This document shows positions 9,612-18,674 of a stretch of DNA of 64,000 bases, in pieces; position 1 is the first letter of the stretch, and each line of letters begins with the position of its first letter. The notes beneath the pieces are model-generated. The model was not told where the DNA came from. It searched no databases and saw only the letters and a program-made list of their open reading frames with translations. The translations under genes were made by a program, and so were the position numbers. Source of the stretch: Rheinheimera sp. (GTDB lineage: Bacteria; Pseudomonadota; Gammaproteobacteria; Enterobacterales; Alteromonadaceae); assembly GCA_003543135.1 (NCBI GenBank), contig DPJG01000010.1:62001-126000 (forward strand), in the 5' to 3' direction.

Positions 9612-11618
9612 TTGAGCACTGAACTGATTCTGGCCAGATTGTCGCTGTTTTTAATTCAGGCTGGATTGGCATTGGTGCTGAGTCTGGTACTCTGGCATTT
9701 TTACCGTATTTATCAGCGGCACTATCTGAAATCCTGGTCAGTCGCATTTTTTGTACTGGCACTTTATGTCATTAGCCTCAGCTGTTACTCCTACTTTGCT
9801 ACCGAGCTGGTCAGCGCACTTTACCTACGGCAAGCGTTTGAATTCATTTATATTTTTACCTGTTATGCCTTTGCTATCTGGGTGCTGGTTGGGGTGCGTG
9901 AAGCTGTGACCTCGGAGCGTATCGCCTCCCGCACTGTGAATCAGCTGCTCTGGCTGGTTGGCCTGATTGCATTATTTTCAGTGTTGTTATTTGCCTTTGA
10001 TACTCAGCTAAGTCCCTGGAAACACTATCTGCAGGTTAACCTGAGGTTGTTTTTTATTGGTGCCGCTTTGTTTGTGGCCGGCATCTGGTTGTTTTCACTA
10101 CAACGAAAAATTTTTGTCACTAAGCTGGTGGCCAGCAGCATTGTGCTCTGGGGTTTTCAGCTGGTGGTGGTGGCTATGTTGTCGGTGTGGTTTGGCACCG
10201 GCGACACGCTAAACCGGGTGATCCTGGTCAGCAAACATCTGGAATTATTCTGTCAGACCATACTGGGGCTTGGGTTGATTATCTGGCTGCAGGAAGATGA
10301 AAGAACCGCCAACCTGCAGCTGACTGCAAAAACCCGTTATCTGGACAGCCATGATCAGTTAACCGGAGCCCTGAACCGTGATGCTTTATTGCAGGAATTA
10401 AATCTGCTGATGCAACAGCAGCAGGAGCCATTATTGCTGGTGATGGTGGGGCTGGATAGGTTTAAAACCATCAACGAATCTGTGGGTTTAAAGCAGGGTG
10501 ACCGCATTTTGCGGGAAGTGAACCGCCGTTTTGAAGCCAGTATTTTAAAACCCCGTTTTATTGCCCGTACCGGCGGTGATATTTTTGCCCTGGTGCTGAC
10601 CGATGCCCACAGTGAAAAACAACGGCAGTTTTCGCTGCAACATATTGAACAACAAATAGAAAAACCATTCGCTTTTGAGAGCGTGCAGCTAAAAATGACC
10701 GCAAGTATGGGGCTGGCCATGTACCCGGAACATGCAGCCAATGCCGAAACTTTGCTGCAAAAAGCCAATATTGCCTTTCACCAGGCCAAAAGACAGCAAC
10801 AGCGCTGGGTGCAGTATCACAGCGGTATGGAAGAAGAGTCCGCCCGTTTGTTATTGCTGGAAAAAGAATTATTACAGGCGATAGAGCAGCGCCAGTTTGT
10901 GTTGTATTTCCAGCCACAATGGAATTTACGCGAGCAGCGTATTGACGCTTTTGAAGCCCTGGTACGCTGGCAACATCCGGAGCGTGGTTTATTAATGCCA
11001 GCGCAGTTTTTACCTGCAGCGGCTCAGCTTGGGCTCAGCCAGCGGCTGGATTTAGCTTTGCTGGAGCAGGCCGTTGCCACCCTCGGGCGCTGGCGGCAAC
11101 AACGGATTATGCTGCCAGTGGCGGTCAATATGTCGCCTATTCATTTTGAGCAAGAAGGTTTAAAACTGAAAATTCAGCAGCTGCTGGAACGTTATCAGGT
11201 GCCTTCTTCGATGCTGGAGCTGGAAATTACCGAAGACACGGCGATGGGCGATATGGAAAAAGGCCGTAACTATGTGACTGAGCTGCAGCAAATGGGCATT
11301 CGGGTGTCAATTGATGACTTTGGTACCGGTTATTCTTCGCTTGGGTATTTGCGCAAAATGCCTATCGACAAAATTAAAATAGACCGCAGCTTTATTACCG
11401 ATATGGCCGGCAGTGATTCAGACATGATGATTGTCAAAACCATGATCACGCTGGCACACGGCCTTGGCAAACGTATTCTGGCCGAAGGGGTGGAGGATGA
11501 ACACCAGCTGGGGTTACTGCGCCATATGGCCTGCGACGCTGTGCAGGGTTATCTGATTGCCAAACCTCTGCCCGAAGCCGAAGCGCTGGCCTTACTTGCC
11601 CGCAAAACACCAGGTTAA
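9612..11618 (+). CDS. membrane GGDEF-EAL protein, probable c-di-GMP phosphodiesterase
   Basis: The protein has 668 residues and a large N-terminal membrane region (about residues 1-225, roughly seven hydrophobic segments) of unknown sensory role. A GGDEF domain at about 245-395 carries GGDIF (321-325) instead of GGDEF, so cyclase activity is doubtful. The EAL domain at about 415-660 is complete: EALVRW (E448), [17 protein letters not shown] and LAEGVED. The likely activity is hydrolysis of c-di-GMP at the inner membrane. The start is a TTG at 9612 with no strong ribosome-binding site, so the first residues are uncertain. It is divergent from rraA. Confidence 0.92.
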   Translation: MSTELILARLSLFLIQAGLALVLSLVLWHFYRIYQRHYLKSWSVAFFVLALYVISLSCYSYFATELVSALYLRQAFEFIYIFTCYAFAIWVLVGVREAVTSERIASRTVNQLLWLVGLIALFSVLLFAFDTQLSPWKHYLQVNLRLFFIGAALFVAGIWLFSLQRKIFVTKLVASSIVLWGFQLVVVAMLSVWFGTGDTLNRVILVSKHLELFCQTILGLGLIIWLQEDERTANLQLTAKTRYLDSHDQLTGALNRDALLQELNLLMQQQQEPLLLVMVGLDRFKTINESVGLKQGDRILREVNRRFEASILKPRFIARTGGDIFALVLTDAHSEKQRQFSLQHIEQQIEKPFAFESVQLKMTASMGLAMYPEHAANAETLLQKANIAFHQAKRQQQRWVQYHSGMEEESARLLLLEKELLQAIEQRQFVLYFQPQWNLREQRIDAFEALVRWQHPERGLLMPAQFLPAAAQLGLSQRLDLALLEQAVATLGRWRQQRIMLPVAVNMSPIHFEQEGLKLKIQQLLERYQVPSSMLELEITEDTAMGDMEKGRNYVTELQQMGIRVSIDDFGTGYSSLGYLRKMPIDKIKIDRSFITDMAGSDSDMMIVKTMITLAHGLGKRILAEGVEDEHQLGLLRHMACDAVQGYLIAKPLPEAEALALLARKTPG

Positions 11619-11674
11619 ACACATTCATTTGTTTGTCATCTCAGGCGGCTAGGCTGATCTTAGTCTGAAGCTGA

Positions 11675-12214
11675 ATGGATTGCCTGATGAAACTTGCAAG
11701 GCTTGCCGCTTTTGATCAGTATTTTTTCAGCTGGTTGTTTCAGCGTTTTGGTAGCAGCACAGTCGCACCGTTGTGCCGGTATTGCTCCAGAACCGCCGAT
11801 GGTCCTTCTTATGCGCTGCTGGCGCTATTGTTATGGCTGTTTCAGGGCGAGGCTGTACTTGAGTTTATCCTGTTGCTCGCTGTGGCCTATGGCATTGAGT
11901 TACCAAGTTATTTGCTACTGAAAAACCTGTTTCGCCGTGCCCGTCCGGCTGAGTTGTGGCAGGGGCATTTTCAGCCGCACATCCTGCCATCTGACCGTTT
12001 TAGTTTACCGTCAGGCCACACCGCCGGCGCCTTTGTGCTGCTTGGGGTGGTGGCACTGCATGCTCCGTTCTGGTTGATTGTGGTTTTTCCCTGGGCTTTT
12101 TGTGTTGGCCTTAGCCGGATTTTATTGGGTGTACATTTTCCCGGGGATGTTTGCGCCGGTGCAGCCCTTGGTCTACTGGCCGTGCTGCTGGCACAGATGA
12201 TTTTGTTTCCATAG
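11675..12214 (+). CDS. PAP2-family membrane phosphatase
   Basis: This integral membrane protein of 179 residues carries the three phosphatase motifs of the PAP2 / acid phosphatase superfamily: K83 to P91 (KNLFRRARP), PSGH at 112-115, and SR at 147-148 with H154 and D158. Family members dephosphorylate lipid phosphates such as phosphatidate, phosphatidylglycerol phosphate or undecaprenyl pyrophosphate. The motifs do not tell which substrate this one uses. An alternative start is the ATG at 11687; neither has a clear ribosome-binding site. It is followed 94 bp later by a chemoreceptor gene on the same strand. Confidence 0.88.
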   Translation: MDCLMKLARLAAFDQYFFSWLFQRFGSSTVAPLCRYCSRTADGPSYALLALLLWLFQGEAVLEFILLLAVAYGIELPSYLLLKNLFRRARPAELWQGHFQPHILPSDRFSLPSGHTAGAFVLLGVVALHAPFWLIVVFPWAFCVGLSRILLGVHFPGDVCAGAALGLLAVLLAQMILFP

Positions 12215-12308
12215 CCTGTACATTTACGTTTTTTTTGTTTTTCTGCAGCAATATTAGCTTTTATTTCTTATACTTATCTCCTCTGTTTACCCCTCAGGAA
12301 CTTTTCAA

Positions 12309-14171
12309 ATGTTGCGTAATTTCTCCATCAAACAACGGTTATTACTCAATGGCCTTGCGGTAGGTCTGGCCATGTTGGTGATGTTGGCTCTACTGATTCA
12401 TCAGAGTGCGCAGCAAAGTGCGCTGGCAGAATTGCGACTGGATATCGACAATTTAAAAACCGATGTACTGACGCTGCGCCGCCATGAAAAAGACTTCTTA
12501 ATGCGCAAAGATTTGTCGTATCGCGACAAATACCAAAAAGCCCATACCGAACTGGAACAACACACCGAACATTTAAAACAAGGCTTGCAGCAAGCTGGCA
12601 TTGACACTGCACCACTGGAAGAATTCAGCCGGCAAACCGACAGTTATCAGCAGCAGTTCGCCAAAGTGGTTGAGCTGTCTGAGCAGGTGGGGCTTGATCA
12701 TCAAAGCGGTTTATATGGCAAATTGAGGGCTGCCGCCCATCAGTTGGAACAACAGTTTAAACAGGTGAATAACGACACCTTAATGGTCAGTCTGTTGCAA
12801 CTGCGCCGTGCGGAAAAAGACTTTATGTTGCGGCTGGATTTAAAATATCTGGATGCTTTTGATAAAGAATTTAGCCGTTTTAGCGCTTTGTTGTCTGCCG
12901 CCGGCGGGAGTGCGGAATTATTGCAGGCAGCCAACGCTTATCAGCAAGCCTTTCATGCCTTGGTGGCCGGTCAGCAGCAGATTGGGTTAAACCAGGAACA
13001 AGGCGTGATGGCCAGCATGCGTGCCGCTATTCATCAAACGGAACAGAGTCTGGAGAATATGGCTGAGGCTGCACAAAAAGCGGTTGAAGCTGCGGTCACT
13101 ACCACGAAAACCCTGGCTTTTGCCCTTTTTGTGCTGGTGTTGGTCGCTGTGATGGCGTTAGTGCTGATGACCAGCCGCAGTATTTTGCAGCCTATTGCCA
13201 ATGTCTGCCGTACTATCGGTCTTATTCGCACCGACAACGATTTTCGTCAGCGGGTGGAAGTCAGTGGCAATGATGAAATGACCACACTGGCGAAAGACTT
13301 TAACCAGATGTTGTCGGATATTCAGGATTTAGTGCGTAGTGTGAACCAGGCGCTGGAAATGCTCGATAAGGCGACAGCTGAACTGGCAAAATCGACCTCA
13401 GATACCAGCAGAGGCATGAGCCAGCAGCAGATCGAATCTGACATGGTGGCTACTGCTGTGACTGAAATGGGTGCTACCATTGATGAAATTGCCGGCAATA
13501 CCGAAAACACCGCCAATAAAGCCGAAGCAACCAATAAAAATGCCAGTGATGGTATGAAAGAAGTGGAACAAACTGTGACACGAATCACCAGTTTATCTAA
13601 TGAGTTACAACAAGCTGCAGTGGTCATGGCCGAACTGGAAAAAGACAGTGCCACTATCGGCTCTGTGCTTGATGTGATCCGTGGCATTGCCGAACAAACC
13701 AATTTGCTGGCGCTGAACGCTGCCATTGAAGCCGCCCGCGCTGGTGAACAAGGTCGTGGTTTTGCCGTTGTTGCAGATGAAGTACGTAGCCTGGCACAGC
13801 GCACTGCCGAATCGACACGGCAAATAGAACAGATCATTGCCGGTTTGCAAGGCCGCACCAAAACCATAGTGCAAACCATGCAAATCTGTCGCGAGCAGGG
13901 GAGTTCCAGTGTGCAACAAGCAGGTATTGCCAGTCAGTTATTGGCCACTATTACCCATGATGTCAGCACCATTATGGATATGACCACTCAGATAGTCACT
14001 GCCATTGAAGAACAAAGCCATGTGGCCTCGGAAGTAAATAAAAACGTGGTGCGTATCCGCGATATTTCGCAAGAGTCACTGGTCATCGCAACCCACAACG
14101 CGCAAATCAGTGAAGAAGTGGCTGAACAAGCCGCCCGTTTGCATCAAACCGTGGATAAATTCCGCGCTTAA
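12309..14171 (+). CDS. methyl-accepting chemotaxis protein, HBM-type
   Basis: The transmembrane chemoreceptor has 620 residues. The periplasmic region between membrane helices at about 12-30 and 270-292 has two related segments, [14 protein letters not shown] and [14 protein letters not shown]. This pattern is characteristic of helical bimodular (HBM) sensor domains, known in some receptors for organic acids. A HAMP domain follows, then the signalling hairpin [20 protein letters not shown] with [12 protein letters not shown] at about 460-495. AGGAA lies upstream of the ATG, and a clear terminator follows. The ligand is unknown. Confidence 0.95.
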   Translation: MLRNFSIKQRLLLNGLAVGLAMLVMLALLIHQSAQQSALAELRLDIDNLKTDVLTLRRHEKDFLMRKDLSYRDKYQKAHTELEQHTEHLKQGLQQAGIDTAPLEEFSRQTDSYQQQFAKVVELSEQVGLDHQSGLYGKLRAAAHQLEQQFKQVNNDTLMVSLLQLRRAEKDFMLRLDLKYLDAFDKEFSRFSALLSAAGGSAELLQAANAYQQAFHALVAGQQQIGLNQEQGVMASMRAAIHQTEQSLENMAEAAQKAVEAAVTTTKTLAFALFVLVLVAVMALVLMTSRSILQPIANVCRTIGLIRTDNDFRQRVEVSGNDEMTTLAKDFNQMLSDIQDLVRSVNQALEMLDKATAELAKSTSDTSRGMSQQQIESDMVATAVTEMGATIDEIAGNTENTANKAEATNKNASDGMKEVEQTVTRITSLSNELQQAAVVMAELEKDSATIGSVLDVIRGIAEQTNLLALNAAIEAARAGEQGRGFAVVADEVRSLAQRTAESTRQIEQIIAGLQGRTKTIVQTMQICREQGSSSVQQAGIASQLLATITHDVSTIMDMTTQIVTAIEEQSHVASEVNKNVVRIRDISQESLVIATHNAQISEEVAEQAARLHQTVDKFRA

Positions 14172-14197
14172 CATTGGTACTTACAGAGTTCGGGATA

Positions 14198-14224
14198 AAC
14201 CGCAGCCTGGCTGCGGTTTTTTTT
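14198..14224 (+). terminator. intrinsic terminator
   Basis: CCGCAGCC / GGCTGCGG stem with almost no loop space (a CCTGG turn), followed by eight T residues, directly downstream of the HBM chemoreceptor gene. Confidence 0.88.
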
Positions 14225-14288
14225 GCTGTGAATTTAGCTTGCAGTTGTTAGCATAAGCGCCCTTGTTATCTGATTGGAAACAACACAA

Positions 14289-15503
14289 GTGTCTTCTGCT
14301 CCTTGGTCAAAATGGCAGTTATTGCTGGCCAGATTGGGTTTAAAAAACGCTGACAGCCAACGGCTTTCGGCTTTGCCGCTACGGCAACGACTGACAGTGG
14401 CCTGTTGTGCTGCACTGGCACTGTATCTGGTGACCCACATCAGTCTGCAGCTTAGTGCAAAAGATGCGGCCGTGGTGCTGCTGGCCTCTATGGGCGCTTC
14501 GTCTGTGTTGTTATTTGCACTGCCCAACAGCCCGCTGGCCAAACCCTGGTCTTTTCTGGCCGGACATTTTATTCCGGCTTGTATTGGTTTGGCCTGTTCA
14601 CACCTTTTTACCGATCTGGCACTGATGGCCGCTGTGACTATAGGTTTAGTGTTGTTTTTTATGTACCTGTGTGAATGTATGCATCCACCGGGCGGGGCTA
14701 CAGCGCTGGTGCCGGTGATAGCATCACAGCAAGAACTGCTGTCGCTGGAGTTTTTGTGGTATCCGGTTGGTTTAAATATGCTGGTGATGTTCTGTGTCGC
14801 TTTGCTGCTCAATAAGCTGATACTAAAAAGAACTATTTTAGCTGCGCCTACTCAGGCTTTTGACCCGGTGCATCAGCATCAGGACCCGCCGCCGCTAAAA
14901 CGTCTGGGGGTGCAGCCTGATGATTTGCTGGCGGCGCTTAATAATTCGGACACAGTGCTGGATATCCGCGAGCAGGATCTGGAGCTGTTATACCAGCAGG
15001 CGCAGCAACATGCGTTTGCCAGACAACATCAGGATTTATTGTGTGAAGACATTATGTCGCGTGATTTGATCACAGTGAGTGCCGACACGCCGCTCAGTGC
15101 AGCCTGGCAGTTATTACGCCAGCATAAAATTCAGCTGCTGCCGGTGGTAGATGGGCAGCAGCGGCTGCTGGGTGTTATTTCGCTGGTCGATTTCCTGAAA
15201 GAAATGCCGCTGCATGACTACGGGCTTTTTATCGGATTTTTCCGCAAGTTCTGGCAACAACAATCGGATCAGAAACAACAACAGCGGCCTGTGTCAGCGC
15301 TGATGCATCAGCAGGTGGTGACTGTGACTGCAGAGCAGCAGGTGGTGGCAGTGGTGCCTCTGTTATCCGATCTTGGCTTACACCATGTTCCGGTGCTGGA
15401 TCAACAGCAACGGCTGTGTGGCCTGATTAGTCAGTCCGATCTAATTGCAGCTTTGTATCAGCTGCAACTGCAACCACGCAGTGAAGGCAAAAACAGCGCT
15501 TAA
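14289..15503 (+). CDS. HPP-family membrane protein with two CBS domains
   Basis: The 404-residue protein fuses an N-terminal HPP membrane domain (four hydrophobic segments, about residues 25-185, with the signature MHPPGGATAL near residue 130) to a pair of CBS domains at about 254-307 and 335-394. HPP proteins have been linked to nitrite transport in plastids and cyanobacteria, and CBS pairs usually bind adenine nucleotides. Adenylate-gated transport is plausible but inferred. The start is uncertain: GTG at 14289 has TGGAA upstream, while TTG at 14274 has no ribosome-binding site. The gene overlaps the convergent DUF971 gene by 4 bp. Confidence 0.85.
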   Translation: MSSAPWSKWQLLLARLGLKNADSQRLSALPLRQRLTVACCAALALYLVTHISLQLSAKDAAVVLLASMGASSVLLFALPNSPLAKPWSFLAGHFIPACIGLACSHLFTDLALMAAVTIGLVLFFMYLCECMHPPGGATALVPVIASQQELLSLEFLWYPVGLNMLVMFCVALLLNKLILKRTILAAPTQAFDPVHQHQDPPPLKRLGVQPDDLLAALNNSDTVLDIREQDLELLYQQAQQHAFARQHQDLLCEDIMSRDLITVSADTPLSAAWQLLRQHKIQLLPVVDGQQRLLGVISLVDFLKEMPLHDYGLFIGFFRKFWQQQSDQKQQQRPVSALMHQQVVTVTAEQQVVAVVPLLSDLGLHHVPVLDQQQRLCGLISQSDLIAALYQLQLQPRSEGKNSA

Positions 15504-15868
15504 AGCTGCCTGATATTCAGACTGGCTTCGCGGTTGCTATTGGCGGCCGCCAGCCGGTTCAGGTAATCCTGCCATAAGGCTTCGCGGTTCTGGTGCAGCT
15601 CGCGCAAATAAGGCCAGCTGTAAATACCGCTGTTGTGGCCATCATCAAACACAATTTTGGCGGCGTATAAACCCACAGCTAAAATCTGACTGATGGCCAC
15701 CTGTTTTTTATGGCTGACCAGCCTGGGTTTGCCATGGCCCCGCACTTCAGCAGAAGGTGACAATACCCGCAAAAACTCTGGGCTGAAGCTGGCACAAAGG
15801 CCATCATCAAAATGCACGTCCAGTATTTTGCTTTGGCGGTGGTAATGTAGTTTTGTCACCTGATGCAT
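15500..15868 (-). CDS. DUF971-family protein
   Basis: A small protein of 122 residues. I chose the ATG at 15868 because GAAGGAAA lies directly upstream. The frame is open further but has no reason to start there. The domain corresponds to the N-terminal iron- or zinc-binding-like domain of gamma-butyrobetaine hydroxylases, standing alone here. Recognisable segments are LDVHFDDG and SGIYSWPYLREL. Its molecular role is not established. It lies downstream of hslVU, a neighbourhood common in gammaproteobacteria, but a terminator at 15881-15905 separates them. Confidence 0.85.
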   Translation of the reverse strand: MHQVTKLHYHRQSKILDVHFDDGLCASFSPEFLRVLSPSAEVRGHGKPRLVSHKKQVAISQILAVGLYAAKIVFDDGHNSGIYSWPYLRELHQNREALWQDYLNRLAAANSNREASLNIRQL

Positions 15869-15880
15869 GATATTTCCTTC

Positions 15881-15905
15881 AAAAAACAAGCCCGTCACAA
15901 CGGGC
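15881..15905 (-). terminator. intrinsic terminator of hslVU
   Basis: On the minus strand GCCCGT / ACGGGC forms a stem with a four-base loop, followed by TTGTTTTTTG. It lies between the hslU stop and the DUF971 start, so it should end or attenuate the hslVU transcript. Confidence 0.75.
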
Positions 15906-15935
15906 CTGGCGATAAGTTACAGCAGGTGATGCCGC

Positions 15936-17267
15936 TTATAAAATAAAGCGGCTTAAATCTTCGTCCTGCACCACAGACTCCAAATGGGCGTCGACATAAG
16001 CACCGTCCACCAGAATGGTCTGGCCGGTATGGTCGGCAGCTTCAAAGGACACTTCTTCGAGCAGCCGCTCCATCACCGTATATAACCGGCGTGCGCCAAT
16101 GTTTTCCGTGGTTTCATTGACCTGCCAGGCCGCTTTGGCAATACGTTCAATACCGTCTTTGCTAAAGCTTAACTTCACACCCTCGGTTGCCAGCATGGCA
16201 ATGGTTTGTTCCGTTAATGAGGCTTTGGGCTCGGTCAGAATACGTTCAAAATCACTGGCTGACAGCGGTTGCAGTTCAACCCGGATCGGTAAACGGCCTT
16301 GTAATTCAGGGACTAAGTCAGAAGGTTTTGCCATCTGGAAAGCGCCTGAGGCAATAAACAGAATATGGTCGGTTTTGACCATACCGTGTTTGGTGTTGAC
16401 GGTGCAGCCTTCAATGAGTGGCAGTAAATCCCGTTGTACCCCTTCGCGCGATACGTCCGGGCCTGAGGTCTCGCCGCGTTTACAGATTTTGTCAATTTCA
16501 TCAATAAAAACAATGCCGTTTTGCTCAACAGCTTCTAAGGCTTTGGCTTTAAGCTCTTCCGGATTCACCAGTTTGCCGGCTTCTTCTTCCACCAGTTGCT
16601 TAAAAGCGTCTTTAATTTTCAGTTTGCGCTTTTTGGTTTTATCAGAGCCTAAATTCTGAAACATACTTTGCAGCTGCTGGGTCATTTCTTCCATGCCTGG
16701 TGGGGCCATAATCTCCACACCCATGGCAGGCAAGGCTAAATCCAGCTCAATTTCTTTGTCATCGAGCTGACCTTCGCGCAGTTTTTTACGGAAAATCTGC
16801 CTGGTGTTGGCATCACTGTCGGACACTTCCACTTCACCCCAGTTGTTGCGGGCACGGGGGAGTAACACATCCAGAATACGCTCTTCAGCAGCTTCTTCAG
16901 CGCGGAAACGGTTTTTTGCCACTTCCTGCTCGCGCACCATTTTTACTGCGCTGTCGGTGAGGTCACGGATAATACTTTCCACTTCTTTACCAACATAACC
17001 CACTTCAGTAAATTTAGTGGCTTCCACTTTAATAAAAGGCGCGTTAGCGAGTTTGGCGAGGCGTCTGGCAATTTCAGTTTTACCCACACCAGTTGGGCCA
17101 ATCATCAGAATATTTTTGGGTGTGACTTCCTGGCGCAGTGCCGGGTCGAGCTGCATGCGGCGCCAGCGGTTACGCAGCGCAATAGCCACAGCTCTTTTGG
17201 CGTCCTGCTGGCCAATAATATGACGGTCCAGCTCATGTACAATTTCTCTTGGGGTCATTTCAGACAT
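15936..17267 (-). CDS. hslU: ATP-dependent protease ATPase subunit HslU
   Basis: HslU (443 residues) is the AAA+ unfoldase of the cytoplasmic HslUV protease. Walker A (GPTGVGKT) is at residues 57-64 and Walker B ([10 protein letters not shown]) at about 253-262. The intermediate I domain occupies roughly 110-235. The C-terminus ends LSRFIL, the tail type that docks into HslV. It follows hslV by 11 bp on the same strand, so the two are one operon under the sigma-32 promoter upstream of hslV. Confidence 0.98.
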   Translation of the reverse strand: MSEMTPREIVHELDRHIIGQQDAKRAVAIALRNRWRRMQLDPALRQEVTPKNILMIGPTGVGKTEIARRLAKLANAPFIKVEATKFTEVGYVGKEVESIIRDLTDSAVKMVREQEVAKNRFRAEEAAEERILDVLLPRARNNWGEVEVSDSDANTRQIFRKKLREGQLDDKEIELDLALPAMGVEIMAPPGMEEMTQQLQSMFQNLGSDKTKKRKLKIKDAFKQLVEEEAGKLVNPEELKAKALEAVEQNGIVFIDEIDKICKRGETSGPDVSREGVQRDLLPLIEGCTVNTKHGMVKTDHILFIASGAFQMAKPSDLVPELQGRLPIRVELQPLSASDFERILTEPKASLTEQTIAMLATEGVKLSFSKDGIERIAKAAWQVNETTENIGARRLYTVMERLLEEVSFEAADHTGQTILVDGAYVDAHLESVVQDEDLSRFIL

Positions 17268-17278
17268 AACGGACCTTC

Positions 17279-17797
17279 TTACAAATCTTCAATAGTGTGA
17301 TGCTGATTGGTGTAAATGCAGATATCACCAGCAATAGTCAGGCTTTTTTCGACGATGTCGCGTGGGCTCAGTTCAGTGTTGTCAAAAAGTGCTTTGGCGG
17401 CTGCCTGGGCAAAAGGGCCACCACTGCCAATGGCAATTAAGTCTTGCTCCGGCTGGATCACATCACCATTACCGGTAATGATCAGCGAGCAGTTAGCATC
17501 GGCCACTGCCAATAAAGCTTCGAGTTTTCTAAGCATACGGTCGGTGCGCCAGTCTTTGGCGAGCTCTACCGCAGCGCGCATTAAGTGGCCCTGATGCATT
17601 TCCAGCTTGGCTTCAAAACGTTCAAATAAAGTAAAAGCGTCGGCCGTGCCACCGGCAAAACCAGCCAGCACTTTGCCATGGTACAAACGCCGCACTTTGC
17701 GGGCGTTGCCTTTCATCACGGTATTACCAAGGGTCACCTGGCCGTCGCCACCTAAGGCAACCTGACCGTTACGGCGCACAGAAACTATTGTGGTCAT
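17279..17797 (-). CDS. hslV: ATP-dependent protease peptidase subunit HslV
   Basis: HslV (172 residues) is the proteasome-beta-like threonine peptidase that forms the HslV dodecamer. The start MTTIVSVRR leaves Thr2 as the catalytic N-terminal nucleophile after removal of methionine. GGDGQVTLG, and the [14 protein letters not shown] segment, are family-typical. AAGAAGAGAT precedes the ATG. A sigma-32-type promoter lies 54-82 bp upstream, in keeping with heat-shock control known for hslVU. Confidence 0.98.
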   Translation of the reverse strand: MTTIVSVRRNGQVALGGDGQVTLGNTVMKGNARKVRRLYHGKVLAGFAGGTADAFTLFERFEAKLEMHQGHLMRAAVELAKDWRTDRMLRKLEALLAVADANCSLIITGNGDVIQPEQDLIAIGSGGPFAQAAAKALFDNTELSPRDIVEKSLTIAGDICIYTNQHHTIEDL

Positions 17798-17850
17798 AAT
17801 ATCTCTTCTTAAATGGCTGTGTTCAGCCTGAAAACGGGCACTGTTTCAGG

Positions 17851-17879
17851 AAATAAGGGCATTTGTCTGCTTTTTCAAG
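17851..17879 (-). promoter_or_regulatory. probable sigma-32 promoter of hslVU
   Basis: On the minus strand CTTGAAA (complement of 17873-17879) is followed after 13 bp by CCCTTATTT (complement of 17851-17859). This is close to the heat-shock consensus CTTGAAA with CCCCATNT. The hslV ATG is 53 bp further downstream. Confidence 0.75.
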
Positions 17880-17940
17880 CTGCGGCTTTACAATAGCTGT
17901 GGGGGTCATACTGAAGGGGCAGTGGTGGTTTGCAGCCAGC

Positions 17941-17986
17941 CTGAGTACAGCAGCACTGCACTCAGGCCTGTGATTGCTGTACTCAG
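17941..17986. repeat. 12-bp inverted repeat downstream of ftsN
   Basis: CTGAGTACAGCA at 17941-17952 and its exact complement at 17975-17986 with a 22-bp spacer. It lies just past the ftsN stop. No T-tract follows on the minus strand, so it may stabilise the 3' end rather than terminate. Confidence 0.7.
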
Positions 17987-17993
17987 CTTGTGA

Positions 17994-18524
17994 TTAGAGT
18001 GGGATCCAGCAGTCGGCGACTTTTTGTCGTTTTAACAGGTTTTTATCGTTTTGTGCCTGACGGCGGCTGGCATAAGGGCCGATCACCACCCGGTATTTAC
18101 CGGACGACTCTTTAATGCTGGCGGTCAGGCCGGCAAAGGCAATTTTGGCTTTGGTTTGTTGGGCTGCATCCAAAGTTTTAAAAGCACCACAATACATAGT
18201 GGCCGGTTTTTTTGATTCCAGCTCATCCGCTTTGACCTGAACTTCTTTGGTCTCCAGCTCTTCAATATAGGTATAAGGTTCTTTTGAAGGTTTTTGTGGT
18301 AATTCGTCCAGCACTTCGGTTTTGGCCGGTTTTGCTGCAGCAGCTTCGGCCGCCAGTTGTTCTGCGCCTGGGCGATGGGAGATGTGCCAGAGAAAATAAC
18401 CAAATACAATTAACAGCAATAACACAGCTGCAATCAATAACTTGGGAACCGGTTTAGGCGCATTGGCTTTTTTCCGCGTTCTTGGGGCTGGCCTTGCGGC
18501 TTTGACATAATCTTGCTGGGGCAT
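17994..18524 (-). CDS. ftsN: cell division protein FtsN-like, SPOR domain
   Basis: Inner-membrane protein of 176 residues. The start at 18524 gives MPQQDYVKAARPAPRTRKK, matching the E. coli FtsN start MAQRDYV; a GTG at 18542 is the alternative. A basic cytoplasmic tail is followed by one membrane helix at about residues 29-48, a Lys/Glu-rich linker, and a C-terminal SPOR domain (about 105-175) that binds denuded septal peptidoglycan. It is much shorter than E. coli FtsN (319 residues), mainly in the linker. It lies between hslV and priA as in E. coli, except that cytR is absent. Confidence 0.88.
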   Translation of the reverse strand: MPQQDYVKAARPAPRTRKKANAPKPVPKLLIAAVLLLLIVFGYFLWHISHRPGAEQLAAEAAAAKPAKTEVLDELPQKPSKEPYTYIEELETKEVQVKADELESKKPATMYCGAFKTLDAAQQTKAKIAFAGLTASIKESSGKYRVVIGPYASRRQAQNDKNLLKRQKVADCWIPL

Positions 18525-18674
18525 AACAGGAAACTGCTTCACACTTTTTTACAGGCTATAGGGCATTCTACTGAAGTTAGACAAAAAAGAAACGACTGAA
18601 GTTTGTCAGCGGCCGTTGTTGCTGTTTTCCTGCACAGTGATGCCAGATCACCGCAAGTATTTAACTGAATCTAT

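Noticed and set aside
13322-13879. Long minus-strand frame (185 codons) opposite the HBM chemoreceptor
   Set aside because: Ser/Ala/Cys-rich antisense shadow of the conserved signalling domain.
16015-16659. Plus-strand frame of 214 codons opposite hslU
   Set aside because: Ser-rich antisense shadow of a highly conserved gene.
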